A stretch of 64,000 nt of DNA. It comes from Wyeomyia smithii (Eukaryota; Arthropoda; Insecta; Diptera; Culicidae). Of this stretch, positions 48,250 through 57,682 are shown in pieces (the first letter of the stretch is position 1; every line of letters starts with the position of its first letter). The stretch covers positions 160,385,622 through 160,449,621 of the forward strand of contig NC_073695.1 in NCBI RefSeq assembly GCF_029784165.1. The letters run 5' to 3'. Both the position numbers and the translations under genes were made by a program. The notes under the pieces were generated by a model. It was not told where the DNA came from. It made no database searches and worked only from the letters and a program-made list of their open reading frames with translations.

Positions 48250-50218
48250 ATCTAATCTTACACCTATCTTACTAACTATAAAGTGAGCTAATCGTTGTAA
48301 TTGTGGATTGCAACGATTTTTGTCGGAACTTATTGATAATTTGGTTCGACATATTTTCTAATGTTTCCACATTAGTAAGCCTGTGTAGTTCATTCGTGCT
48401 AAACCAGCGAGGACGCTTCAATATCATTTTCAGAAGTTTGTTCTGAATCCTTTGAAGCATCTTCTTTCTGGTTGTACAAAAACTTGTCCAGATAAGGGCT
48501 GCATATAACATTGCTGATCTAAATATTTATTTGTAAACTAACACTTTATTCTTGAGACAAAGTCTAGAATTTCTGTTGATAAGAGGATACAAACATTTTA
48601 TATATTTATTGCTCTTTGTTTGGATATTCTCAATGTGCTCCTTGAAGGTAAGATTTTAATCATAAATTAGCCCTAAATATTTAACTTGGTTAGACCAATT
48701 TAAGATTGCACCGTTCATCTTAACAACATGATTATTGGTGGGTTTGAGAAAAGAAACTCTTGGTTTATGGGAAAAAATAATTAATTGTGTTTTTGATGCA
48801 TTAGGATAAATCTTCCATTTCTGCAAATATGAAGAAAATACATCTGGACTTTATTGCAGCCTACTGCATACCTATGACACGAAGACTTTTTCCTTTTACG
48901 GAAATGCTTGTGTCGTCACAAAACAGCGATTTCTCACATCCTGGTGGTAAATCAGGAAGATCAGAAGTAAAAATATTATATAAGACTGGCCCCAAGATAC
49001 TTCCTTAAGGTACACTAGCTCTAACAGGCAATCTATCAGATTTACTATTCAAATAGTTAACCTGAAGAGTGCGGTCTGTCAAGTAACTTTGTATCATTTT
49101 TATGATGTAAAGAGGAAAACGGAAATTGGACATTTTAGCTATCAACCTTTATGCCAAACACTGTCGAATGCTCTTTCTATGTCTAGAAGAGCAGCTCCAG
49201 TTGAATAACCTTAGGAATAACCTATTGAGAATCATTCTTTCAAAAAGTTTGCTTATAGAAGAGAGTAAACTAATTGGACGATAACTTGATGCTTCAGCTG
49301 GATTTTTTTCAGGTTTCAAAATTGGAGTGACTTTGGCATTTTTCCATTTTGAGGGAAAATATGCTAATTCAAAGCATCTATTAAAAATTCTCACCAAGTA
49401 ATTTAAAAAGCTTTCGGGAAGTCTTTTGAGGAGGATATAAAAAATCCCATCATCTCCTAGTGCTTTCATGTTTTTGAAGTTCTTGACAATAGTTCGTATT
49501 TCATTCAAGTTTGTTTATAGTACCTCTTCAGGAAGAAATTCTTGAGTGGTGATCTGATCAAACTTTTGTGATAATTCATTTTCAATAGGACTAATTACGT
49601 TAATATAGAAATTATGAACACTCTCGAACTGCTGAGCAAGTTTTTAAACTTTTTGTTCATTCGTAAGAAATATGTGGTCACCATCTTTGAGGACTGGAAC
49701 GGGCTTTGAAGGTTTCTTAAAAACCTTCGATAGCTTCCAGAAACGTTTAGAATATGGTATTAGTTGTTCAACTTCTCTCATGAAATTTTCATTTCGCAAG
49801 AAAGTGAATCTATGTCTGAATTTCGTTTGTAAATCTTAAAAAATAACTTCCAAAACAGGATCACGAGCTCTTTCATATTGACGTCTCCGTATGTTCTTCA
49901 AACGTATAAGAAGTTGAAGCTCATTGTCAATGATTGGTGTATTAAATTTCACTCTAGCCTTAGGAACTGATCGGGCACTCGGGCATTGAGTATTAAACTG
50001 CACAAATCATCCAATGCTTCGTCAATGTCAGCACTGTTTTGTAAAACAATATCACAATTTAAGCTTTCTTCGATCGTGGTACGATATCGATCCCAATTGG
50101 CCTTGTGATAATTAAACACAGACCTAGTGGAATTTAAAACACTTTCACGGGATATGGAAAAGGTTAAAGGAAGATGATCAGAATCAAAATCAGCAAGAGT
50201 TAACAAATCACTGCATGA
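48250..50218 (-). pseudogene. Jockey-clade non-LTR element, 3' half (end of endonuclease, RT, C-terminus)
   Basis: Minus strand, in order: the end of the endonuclease (DFDSDHLPLTFSISRESV near 50200), an RT frame (KNFKNMKALGDDGIF and SYRPISLLSSISKLFERMI in 49149-49508), PKGSILGPVLYN near 49000, a changed active-site box FCDD for YADD near 48925, and a C-terminal frame (LYAALIWTSFCTTRKKMLQRIQNK in 48272-48511). Frameshifts separate the pieces. No RNase H follows, which fits Jockey. The remaining 5' half is at 53702-55110. Confidence 0.85.
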
Positions 50219-50374
50219 ATGACTTTTTTTTCCGTGTTGGGTATTTTCGTCACTGCGACCAATTTTTTGATATTTTGTGACATATTCCCCCTTTTTAATT
50301 TTGCTTAGTCAGGATAACTAACTAATAGTGATACTATTGGAAGTGGTCGTTATAGTCTGGCCAATAGCATTAGT

Positions 50375-53338
50375 TCAGTCCGGTATTATACTTCGTATGA
50401 AGCGCACAACCGTACTGGGATTTGTTCTCCAGATTTCAGAGGGTTCCAGAAGACCTCTCTCGAAGAACTTATATCTTTTGATAAAAATTGCCGGACATCG
50501 GCATAACAGATGTTCCGAGTCTTCTTTTTCCATGCCACATACTCGACATGTATCATCTTGAAGTTTTTTCATAACCTTCAAATGATAACGACTCGGACAA
50601 TGCCCTGTTATTAAACCAGTATACGTGCTTATATCTTTTTTTGAAAGATCCAGTATTTTACGAGTCATAGAAACGTTCGGAGTGATGAACCGTTTCGACT
50701 GCCTACCGATGAAGGTGTTTGTCCAGTTGGATTTCACTTTCAGAGTTTCCCATGCTTTTAGTTCCATTCTAAGGGAACAAGCGGATAGACCACAGAAGGG
50801 TTCTGGTCCTATGAACTGATGAGACGATCCAAGTCTTGCCAATTCATCGGCTCTTTCGTTCCTATCTATTCCACAGTGACCAGGAACCCAGTATAAGTCT
50901 ACTTGATTATTACAACCCAGTGTTTGGAGTGATTGAACACACTCCCAAACTAGTTTTGATGTGCATGTCGCAGACTTCAAAGCCTTCAACGCTGCTTGAC
51001 TGTCGGACATCATGCAAATGTTTGAGTGTCTGTATTTCCTGCGTAGGCATATTTCAGAACATTCTAGTATTGCTTGGACTTCAGCTTGGAAGACAGTTGG
51101 CCATTGGCCCATTGGAACTGACAGGTCTATTCCTGGGCCAGTTACTCCTGCTCCCACTCGATTGTTCATTTTTGAACCATCTGTGTAGAAAATGATTGAT
51201 CCTGGGCGGAGATCAGGACCACCGCGTTCGCAAACATCACGCTCAGGTTCAAACATTCGAAATCGTCTTTCAAAATTGTATCTTTTCTCCATCCGGTCTT
51301 CATTGTTTATCACTAGGGGATTGATACGAATAGTTTTTAGAATACCTAGATGACCCGTTAAATCACCCTCAAAGAGCCTTAATGATCTTTTGATCCGTAA
51401 GGCACTCTTTTCGGCTTCTAATTGTATGAATTGATGCAGTGGAAGCATAAACAGTAGAGCTTCCAATGCCTTGGTGGGTGTGCTTCTCATTGCACCCGTT
51501 ATTGAGAGAGTGGCTAGCCGTTGAAGTTTTTCCAACTTATCTTGAGCACCTTTCTCCCTTGTTTTTGTCCACCAGACTAGTGAAGCATAGGTAATTCTGG
51601 GTCTCACTATAGCCGAATATATCCAATGGATCATTTTCGGTTTGAGTCCCCATTGTTTACCAAAAGTTTTATTACATATCCATAGAGTATTTGTAGCTTT
51701 TTTTATTGCGTGCTCTAGATGTGTATTCCAGTTAAGTTTTTTGTCAAGAGTTACTCCAAGGTATTTGACGTTATCTGAGAGTTTAAGAAGCTCACCTTTT
51801 AGCATAATATCATTAAGCCTAGTCTTTTTTCTACGTGTAAATGGGACGATAGTGGTTTTTGAAGGATTTACATTTAAGCCTTCCCTATCGCACCACGAGG
51901 AAATAATGTTTAAGGCAGTTTGCATTCGGTCTGTGATGACATCATCATACTTGCCACGAACAATAATGACAATATCATCAGCAAATCCAACTACTTCAAA
52001 GCCTTCTTCCATCAATTTTTTTAGAAGATCATCAACTATTAATGACCACAGCAGAGGAGATATCACCCCTCCTTGTGGGCACCCTTTTATAGCTGTTACA
52101 CTTATATTAGAGCTACCAAGGCTTGCTGTTATTTCTCTTTTTGATAACATCTCGCTTATCCAATGAATAATGCAATTGTCAAAACCACGTTTCTCCATTG
52201 CAGCAGCCATTGAGTCATGAGACGAGTTATCAAATGCCCCTTCAATATCAAGGAACGCCGTAAGGGAAATTTCTTTTGCAGCAAAAGATTTTTCTAGTTT
52301 TGTAACTATAGTATGGAGTGCAGTTACCGACGATTTCCCCTCCTGGTAAGTAAATTGATATTTACTAAGAGGAGTTTTAGAAAGATATGATGATTTGATG
52401 TGCTCACCGATTATTTTTTCCATTGTTTTGAGAACGACTGACGATAAGCTAATTGGCCTAAAGGATTTTGGCAGAGATTTGTTCCTTTTGTTGGCCTTAG
52501 GGATAAAAATAACCCGTACTTGTCGCCACGCTTCCGGAATATAACCTAGAATTAAGCTGGATTGAAAGAGTTGTGTTAGAATGGGCATCAGAACTGTTTT
52601 ACCTTTCTGTAGTAGTACCGGATAGATTCCGTCTCTACCAGGTGACTTGAAGGGTTCAAAGGAGTCTATTGCCCATTCAACTCTACTTTCGGTAAAAATT
52701 TGGTTGGCCAAAGTAATTGCATCATCCCTAGTTCTTACTAGCCCAGTCATCGTATTCACTGTTTCGTGAATTTCTGTCCTGGTTATAAGATTTCCAGTAC
52801 TTGATACAGATGTACTTTGGTCTTCACTTGAGTTAATGATCGACCCAGGAAAGTGTGTTTTCATCATTAACTCTAATATTTCTCTAGCAGAGCTAGTACA
52901 AGAACCATCTTCTTTTCTTAGAGTACCCAACTCATTTGAGTGATCTTTCGCAAGGATTTTTTGCAGCCTGGCGGCTGTTGGAGTATTTTCAATGTTATCA
53001 CATGTATGCCTCCAGTGAATCCTTTTAGATCTTCTTATTTCTTTATTATAGGCGGTGAGGGATTGCTTGTATTCGTCCCACTGTTGGGTTCGTTTAGCCC
53101 GGTTGAAGAGGTTCCGAGTTTTTTTTCGAAGTTTTTGTAGAGATTGATTCCACCAAGGTACTTCTCTATTTGTAGAGCGTATCTTTGCAGGGCAGCAATC
53201 AAGGTAAGACTGTTGGATCAAATTTGAGAGATATTTGGAATTTTCTTCCAACTCTCTGTATGATTTGGAACATCCTCCGAAGCTGTTCAAAGCTGCCATT
53301 AGCTTTGAATTATAAAGCTCCCATGCTGTTCGATCCAT
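50375..53338 (-). CDS. LOA-clade RT-RNase H polyprotein, 987 aa, uninterrupted
   Basis: The start ATG (53336-53338) directly follows a TGA in its frame. The N-terminal linker has PWWNQSLQKLRKKTRNLF. The reverse transcriptase, about residues 230-560, has SPGRDGIYPVLLQ, FRPISLSSVVLKTMEK, AFLDIEGAFDN and GCPQGGVISPLLW, with catalytic GFADDIVIIV at about residue 450. RNase H starts at IIFYTDGSK (about residue 713) and includes MSDSQAALKAL and WVPGHCGIDRNERADELA. A C-terminal zinc motif CRVCGMEKEDSEHLLCRC is near residue 925. This domain order is that of LOA elements. No endonuclease domain precedes it, so self-mobilisation is doubtful. The absence of stops over 987 codons marks a young copy. Confidence 0.9.
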   Translation of the reverse strand: MDRTAWELYNSKLMAALNSFGGCSKSYRELEENSKYLSNLIQQSYLDCCPAKIRSTNREVPWWNQSLQKLRKKTRNLFNRAKRTQQWDEYKQSLTAYNKEIRRSKRIHWRHTCDNIENTPTAARLQKILAKDHSNELGTLRKEDGSCTSSAREILELMMKTHFPGSIINSSEDQSTSVSSTGNLITRTEIHETVNTMTGLVRTRDDAITLANQIFTESRVEWAIDSFEPFKSPGRDGIYPVLLQKGKTVLMPILTQLFQSSLILGYIPEAWRQVRVIFIPKANKRNKSLPKSFRPISLSSVVLKTMEKIIGEHIKSSYLSKTPLSKYQFTYQEGKSSVTALHTIVTKLEKSFAAKEISLTAFLDIEGAFDNSSHDSMAAAMEKRGFDNCIIHWISEMLSKREITASLGSSNISVTAIKGCPQGGVISPLLWSLIVDDLLKKLMEEGFEVVGFADDIVIIVRGKYDDVITDRMQTALNIISSWCDREGLNVNPSKTTIVPFTRRKKTRLNDIMLKGELLKLSDNVKYLGVTLDKKLNWNTHLEHAIKKATNTLWICNKTFGKQWGLKPKMIHWIYSAIVRPRITYASLVWWTKTREKGAQDKLEKLQRLATLSITGAMRSTPTKALEALLFMLPLHQFIQLEAEKSALRIKRSLRLFEGDLTGHLGILKTIRINPLVINNEDRMEKRYNFERRFRMFEPERDVCERGGPDLRPGSIIFYTDGSKMNNRVGAGVTGPGIDLSVPMGQWPTVFQAEVQAILECSEICLRRKYRHSNICMMSDSQAALKALKSATCTSKLVWECVQSLQTLGCNNQVDLYWVPGHCGIDRNERADELARLGSSHQFIGPEPFCGLSACSLRMELKAWETLKVKSNWTNTFIGRQSKRFITPNVSMTRKILDLSKKDISTYTGLITGHCPSRYHLKVMKKLQDDTCRVCGMEKEDSEHLLCRCPAIFIKRYKFFERGLLEPSEIWRTNPSTVVRFIRSIIPD

Positions 53339-53621
53339 TCAGGTCCGAGTTCCTAGGCCGTTTGGAGAGGTCTGTTGCTCTGTGTGGGATTTGAGCCAAC
53401 TGGTGTGCTTCCTGTCGGCTATACCCACTCTCCCTCAATTTTTTGAAGCGCTTCAGACCTGCTCCACTGAGTTTCCCTTGCCCTTTCTTATTATTCCCGT
53501 TTGATGGAGTTTTGGGTTGCTCCGTTCCGGTCGGCGGGAGCTGATTTGATGGTGGCGTTGATAAGAGGATTACGTTGATACCATCTTCATAGTCGTCATC
53601 GTCAGCGTATTCATCCTCCAT
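53310..53621 (-). pseudogene. LOA ORF1 N-terminal remnant
   Basis: The ATG at 53621 opens a 103-codon frame: acidic start (EDEYADDDDYEDG), then a basic part (GLKRFKKLRESGYSRQEAHQ) like the N-terminus of LOA-type ORF1. It overlaps the RT frame by 29 bases in another frame and stops at 53310, so a deletion joined ORF1 to the pre-RT linker. Confidence 0.75.
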
Positions 53622-53701
53622 AGCCACATCAGTTTTTTTCCGGAGTGTTTAGAATGGACGATGAACAAGAGGGCGCATCTTCGACCGATTTACTTTGTAG
53701 T

Positions 53702-55110
53702 ATGACTTTGATTTGTTGATATCAAATCAATTGTGGCTGGATTCCTAACAGAAGAAAAACATGTAGGACCATTTGGAAATAAAACTGAATAAAATCCAGC
53801 CGAGCAATCGTTAAACAATATTTTTCCATTGGAATTGCTTTGCGCATTATTCCACAACCGATGTTTTGCATTAAAATCACCGATGATAAAAAACATAGAT
53901 TTATTTCTTCTTTTGTAAATCTCCTTGAAATGATTTTTCTGCTCACCAGTGCATTGAAAAGGTAATTACACTGCGGCTATAAATAAAATGCCAATATCTG
54001 TTTCGATTTCAAGTCCCAAACTTTCAATACCCTTCGTTTCAAGATGGGGCATAACACGATGTTTCATTCGACGGTGGATAACTATTGCAACTATACCTCC
54101 GGCAACATCAATTCTATCGAACCTGTGAACTATATAGTTGGGGTTTCTTTTTAGTTTAATGTTAGGTTTTAAGTCACAACTGCAATATTCACACCATGGA
54201 CTGTTAAAAATTCATCTTCGTTCGCTTTTAAAGAGCGAGCATTCCAATTTAGAAAATTTACAGCATTATTTGAAGTCATTGCTGAATTTCAATTTCATAA
54301 CAATATTGGTTGTAAATTTTATACCTTCTTGAACAGTCTCTTACATCAAGTTACAGTTCAACAAAGTGGTCATTAGCTGCAGCATGGATTGCTGTAGGTA
54401 GTCAATCTTTTCGGGAGTTGGACTACCTAAATCAATACTGGCTGACTTTTCAGTACTAAACACGAAAGGCTTGTTGCTGTTTGAATTCGAAATTTTACCT
54501 GAAAGGACACTAGCATATGAAATGCCTGGTGGTGCCTGAACAGGGTTATTTGTTTTCAATTTGTTGTTTTCTAAATTTGAAATATTACTTTCAGACACAC
54601 TATGGTGATGCCTGAACAGTATTGAAAGTTTTTTGATTACCCACATTAATATTTTTGACAACAGGTTGTTTTGAATACCTACGCTGTCTGGAAGAAATGA
54701 TTTTTGACCTAACAGGACAATCAAAGAATTTTGATTTGTGTTTACCTCCACAATTTACACATTTGAAATTATCAGTGGTCTCTTTCATAAGACAGATATC
54801 CTTTGTGTGAGAAGAGTCACCACAAATCATGCATTTTGTTGTCATATGGCAGTTACGAGTTCCATGAGCATAAACTTGACAATTCCGACATTGCGTGAGA
54901 TTATGGATGCCTCCATGTCTCTTAAAGTTTTCCCACTTTATTCGCACATTGAATAAAAAACGTATATACATTATATGAAATGCTGTCACAATCAAGGACT
55001 ACAAGTTTGTCATGTTTTGAAATTGTACTTGTGGAGCGAATTATCGGCACGAAGCCAATTAAAAAGAAATGACACCCCAAAATTGAATATGAATATGAAA
55101 CTTTGTCATA
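53702..55110 (-). pseudogene. Jockey-clade element, 5' half (ORF1 and endonuclease start)
   Basis: Minus strand: an ORF1 relic (about 55110-54345) has three zinc knuckles, CRNCQVYAHGTRNC, CMICGDSSHTKDIC and CVNCGGKHKSKFFDC. ORF2 starts at an ATG near 54283 with the endonuclease start NFLNWNARSLKANEDEF. It continues with IIGDFNAKHRLWNN near 53880 and NPATIDLI near 53730, up to the LOA insertion. Several stops and frameshifts. ORF1 would coat the RNA; the endonuclease would nick the target. Confidence 0.85.
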
Positions 55111-55206
55111 AGTGTAGAAGTGATAAATAAATTGAACTGCTATTGAGACACGGTGATTTTTTTTTGTGTATATGTCACCACTTGTATTTTTGTAAGTTTC
55201 ACAACA

Positions 55207-55290
55207 GGGGGGGGGGGGGGGGCAAGCGAATGCTACGTTCTTTTCAGGGGAAGTGGTTGAGGTTTTGTGACCAAATGCTACGAGGGGGGA
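55207..55290 (+). other. G-run and G-rich segment
   Basis: A run of 16-17 G near 55206-55222 and a second GGGGGGAGGGGGG near 55284. They could form G-quadruplexes. No other feature is attached. Confidence 0.6.
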
Positions 55291-55310
55291 GGGGGGATTA
55301 AAAATCATGT

Positions 55311-56292
55311 AAAATATGCTACGTCATTTAAGTATGTTAACATTAAACCAGAATTCGATAAACAAAGCTAGGTTTTTTTACTCACGCGAAGGCTTTGGAC
55401 AAAACCTGCATAAAACTTTTTTTGGAACGCTTCGGCTGGCGGAATGATACTGGCATTGCTTAACACAACGGCATCCATCGAACGAACTCTATCAGTTCAA
55501 GTTTCCTCTAAAATGATGCAAATATCATTATTCTACAAGGAAGCTATCGAAAAGTTTGCGCTCATAATAGACCGTAGGATTTCTTTGGGAGTTTAGTGCG
55601 AGCACTCGACAAGTGCGGTTCGTTTTTTTTCTTCAAACGCTCCAGGCCGCTTTATATTGCTCGGTTGCTTGGATGGCGTAGCGCAATAAAAATGTGTGTG
55701 ATTGCGAAAAGTGCTGTGATTTCAATTGCGCTTTTCTTAGACTACTCATAATGTTATCACACTTTTGTTTAGTGCAGAGGGTGAAGAAAAAGGTGTTACG
55801 AAGTTTGGCGGCTTCGTAATACCGGTGAAAGTGATGCCAATGTGGAAATCCGTGGAAATACGTTTTGAAAATTCTAACTTAGTGAAGTGTCGCAGAAGAT
55901 TTTATTAGATAAAAACGTTAGTGGCTGCGTACCCGGACTGTCTCAACAAAAAAGAATAGGTGCATCTCGGTGTCTTATTGTTCTTTTCGCAGGTATGATT
56001 CGGTGTCCAAATGATCGCGATTCGTCGGTGCTATATAACCACATAGCATATTTTGTAGCCCGACGCGATTCGGTGCAGTAGTATGACCTAGCACACTTTG
56101 TGACTCGGTGTCAACATCTCGAGCGCCGTATATCGACAAAAACGTTAAATATAAAACCTAAATTAATCCACCTAGCGGTCAGACCCAGCCTTTCTCATTC
56201 AAACTTTTATTTGCAAAAATAGATTTACACGCTGAACGCTTCAATCCAATAAATGTATATTCACTCTTTAGATTCTAGAATATTGATGTTAT
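55311..56292. other. Unassigned region before the composite element
   Basis: Moderate GC, no recognised gene. ORF 55887-56081 has no motif. Confidence 0.35.
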
Positions 56293-56418
56293 AATCTATA
56301 CCTATAAAAATGCAGTCCGGTCTGTCTGTCTGTTTTTCTGATCCATATAGGCTCGGAAACTACCGAACCGATCGACGTGAAAATTTGTATGTAGGGGTTT
56401 TTGGGGCCGAGAAAGGTT
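56293..56418 (-). repeat. Composite family 3' end, minus strand, left of CR1 insertion
   Basis: Reverse complement of the 3' end at 7930-8052: ATCTATACCTATAAAAATGC, the (CTGT)n tract, and GACGTGAAAATTTGTATGTA. It is cut at GAAAGGTT (56411-56418) by the CR1-like element and continues at 62419. Confidence 0.8.
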
Positions 56419-56719
56419 CCGAGAAATCTGGCAGCACTGTAGCCAATATGTGTTGTGAGTAAAACGCTGCTAAACAAATTGTCAATTGTGGAGTAAAACT
56501 GTTTCCGTTACTACCCGACGCAGTCCGAGTGAAATTTTAAGTATTTGCTGTGATCGCGTTACGTTTTATCTTGTCTCGCCGTACTGCCCTGAATCGGATT
56601 AGCATTTTGTAAAACCAAGCATCTTCTGGATCAAACCAGCCATTGTTGTTCTGCTGCGTTGTGCCCGCCGAAAAAAAACGATAAGTTTCTTGCTTGTGTG
56701 TTACTTGTTGATAAACACC

Positions 56720-57535
56720 ATGTCATTACACCGCACCCCTCCCGGCAGCAATGCAAAAACAAACTTCCCTAAGCGAGTACGATCAGATGATGAAATGGAT
56801 CGTGACGGTGATGATATTCCTCGGATTCTGACACTGGAGGCCGTTTTGCAGGCGATGAATGAACAGTTCGAGAAAACCTTTACACGGATAGAACAGATTA
56901 ACGTCAACATCAGCGACAAAATCGATGCGGTGAAATCAGAGCTGGACGGCAAACCAAATTCAGTCATGCACGACATCAACACCTTCAAGACGGAATGCAC
57001 TGCAAAACTCAAATCCAACGACGATGCGCTATGCAGTTTGAATGGACGAGTGGACGAAATCTGGCAAGAAATCGGCAGCCTTGAGTGTAGGAGTGATTTG
57101 ATAGTGAGTGGGATCCCGTACATGAAGGACGAAAATTTGAAGGCATATTTCAAGGCTATGTGGAAGCATATTGGATTACCAGAGGACCTCATCCCACCGG
57201 TTGATTTGCGGCGCTTGGGCTCGAGTACTCAAAGCAATGGCTTGATTGTAGTGCAATTTGTGTTACGGAACAATCGGGATGATTTCTACAATCGCTACCT
57301 ACAGAAACGAGACTTAAAATTGTGTCATCTGGGCATCAATTCACAACGCCGGATTTACGTGAACGAGAGTTTAACCATAGCTGCACGTAAACTGAAAGCA
57401 GCAGCTCTGCATTTGAAGAAAGCTGGAAAGTTGGCATCGGTTTATACGAGACTGGGTACTGTCATGGTGAAACGCTCTGCTGATCAGCAGCCAATGGCCA
57501 TACGCTCCGAACAACATCTTGACCAATTTAGATAA
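56720..57535 (+). CDS. CR1-like ORF1 protein, 271 aa, intact
   Basis: ATG at 56720 to TAA at 57533-57535, no interruption. The N-terminus is basic and Pro-rich (HRTPPGSNAKTNFPKRVRSD). A predicted coiled coil spans about residues 40-125. It is followed by a LIVSGIPY...NLKAYFKAMWKHIGL segment like the RRM of L1/CR1-type ORF1 proteins, and a basic C-terminal domain (LRNNRDDFYNRYLQKRDL, ARKLKAAALHLKKAGKL). Such proteins trimerise, bind element RNA and act as nucleic-acid chaperones. Intact, unlike the neighbouring ORF2. Confidence 0.8.
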   Translation: MSLHRTPPGSNAKTNFPKRVRSDDEMDRDGDDIPRILTLEAVLQAMNEQFEKTFTRIEQINVNISDKIDAVKSELDGKPNSVMHDINTFKTECTAKLKSNDDALCSLNGRVDEIWQEIGSLECRSDLIVSGIPYMKDENLKAYFKAMWKHIGLPEDLIPPVDLRRLGSSTQSNGLIVVQFVLRNNRDDFYNRYLQKRDLKLCHLGINSQRRIYVNESLTIAARKLKAAALHLKKAGKLASVYTRLGTVMVKRSADQQPMAIRSEQHLDQFR

Positions 57536-57682
57536 GTACTGCATATTACCGTCCACTTTTCACTATTTGTTTGATATTATTAGTTAACTGTATTTGTTTG
57601 AAGATTGTTTTAATGTGATATTGACAAACATGTCTATTTTCATAGATTCACAGCCCCCTAAAAACTGTTTCCCTTTTTTCAC

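Larger units (their letters stand above)
50227..53701 (-). mobile_element. LOA-clade non-LTR element, internally deleted
   Basis: A 3.5-kb element flanked by ATGACTTT (50219-50226, 53702-53709) inserted into the Jockey endonuclease. It carries a short 5' UTR, an ORF1 N-terminal remnant (53310-53621) and an intact RT-RNase H ORF (50375-53338). The endonuclease expected between ORF1 and RT is missing, so the copy is deleted internally while the rest is well preserved. Confidence 0.88.

Noticed and set aside
55207..55222. G-run as an assembly gap or regulatory element
   Set aside because: Too little context to support a function; recorded only as G-rich sequence.
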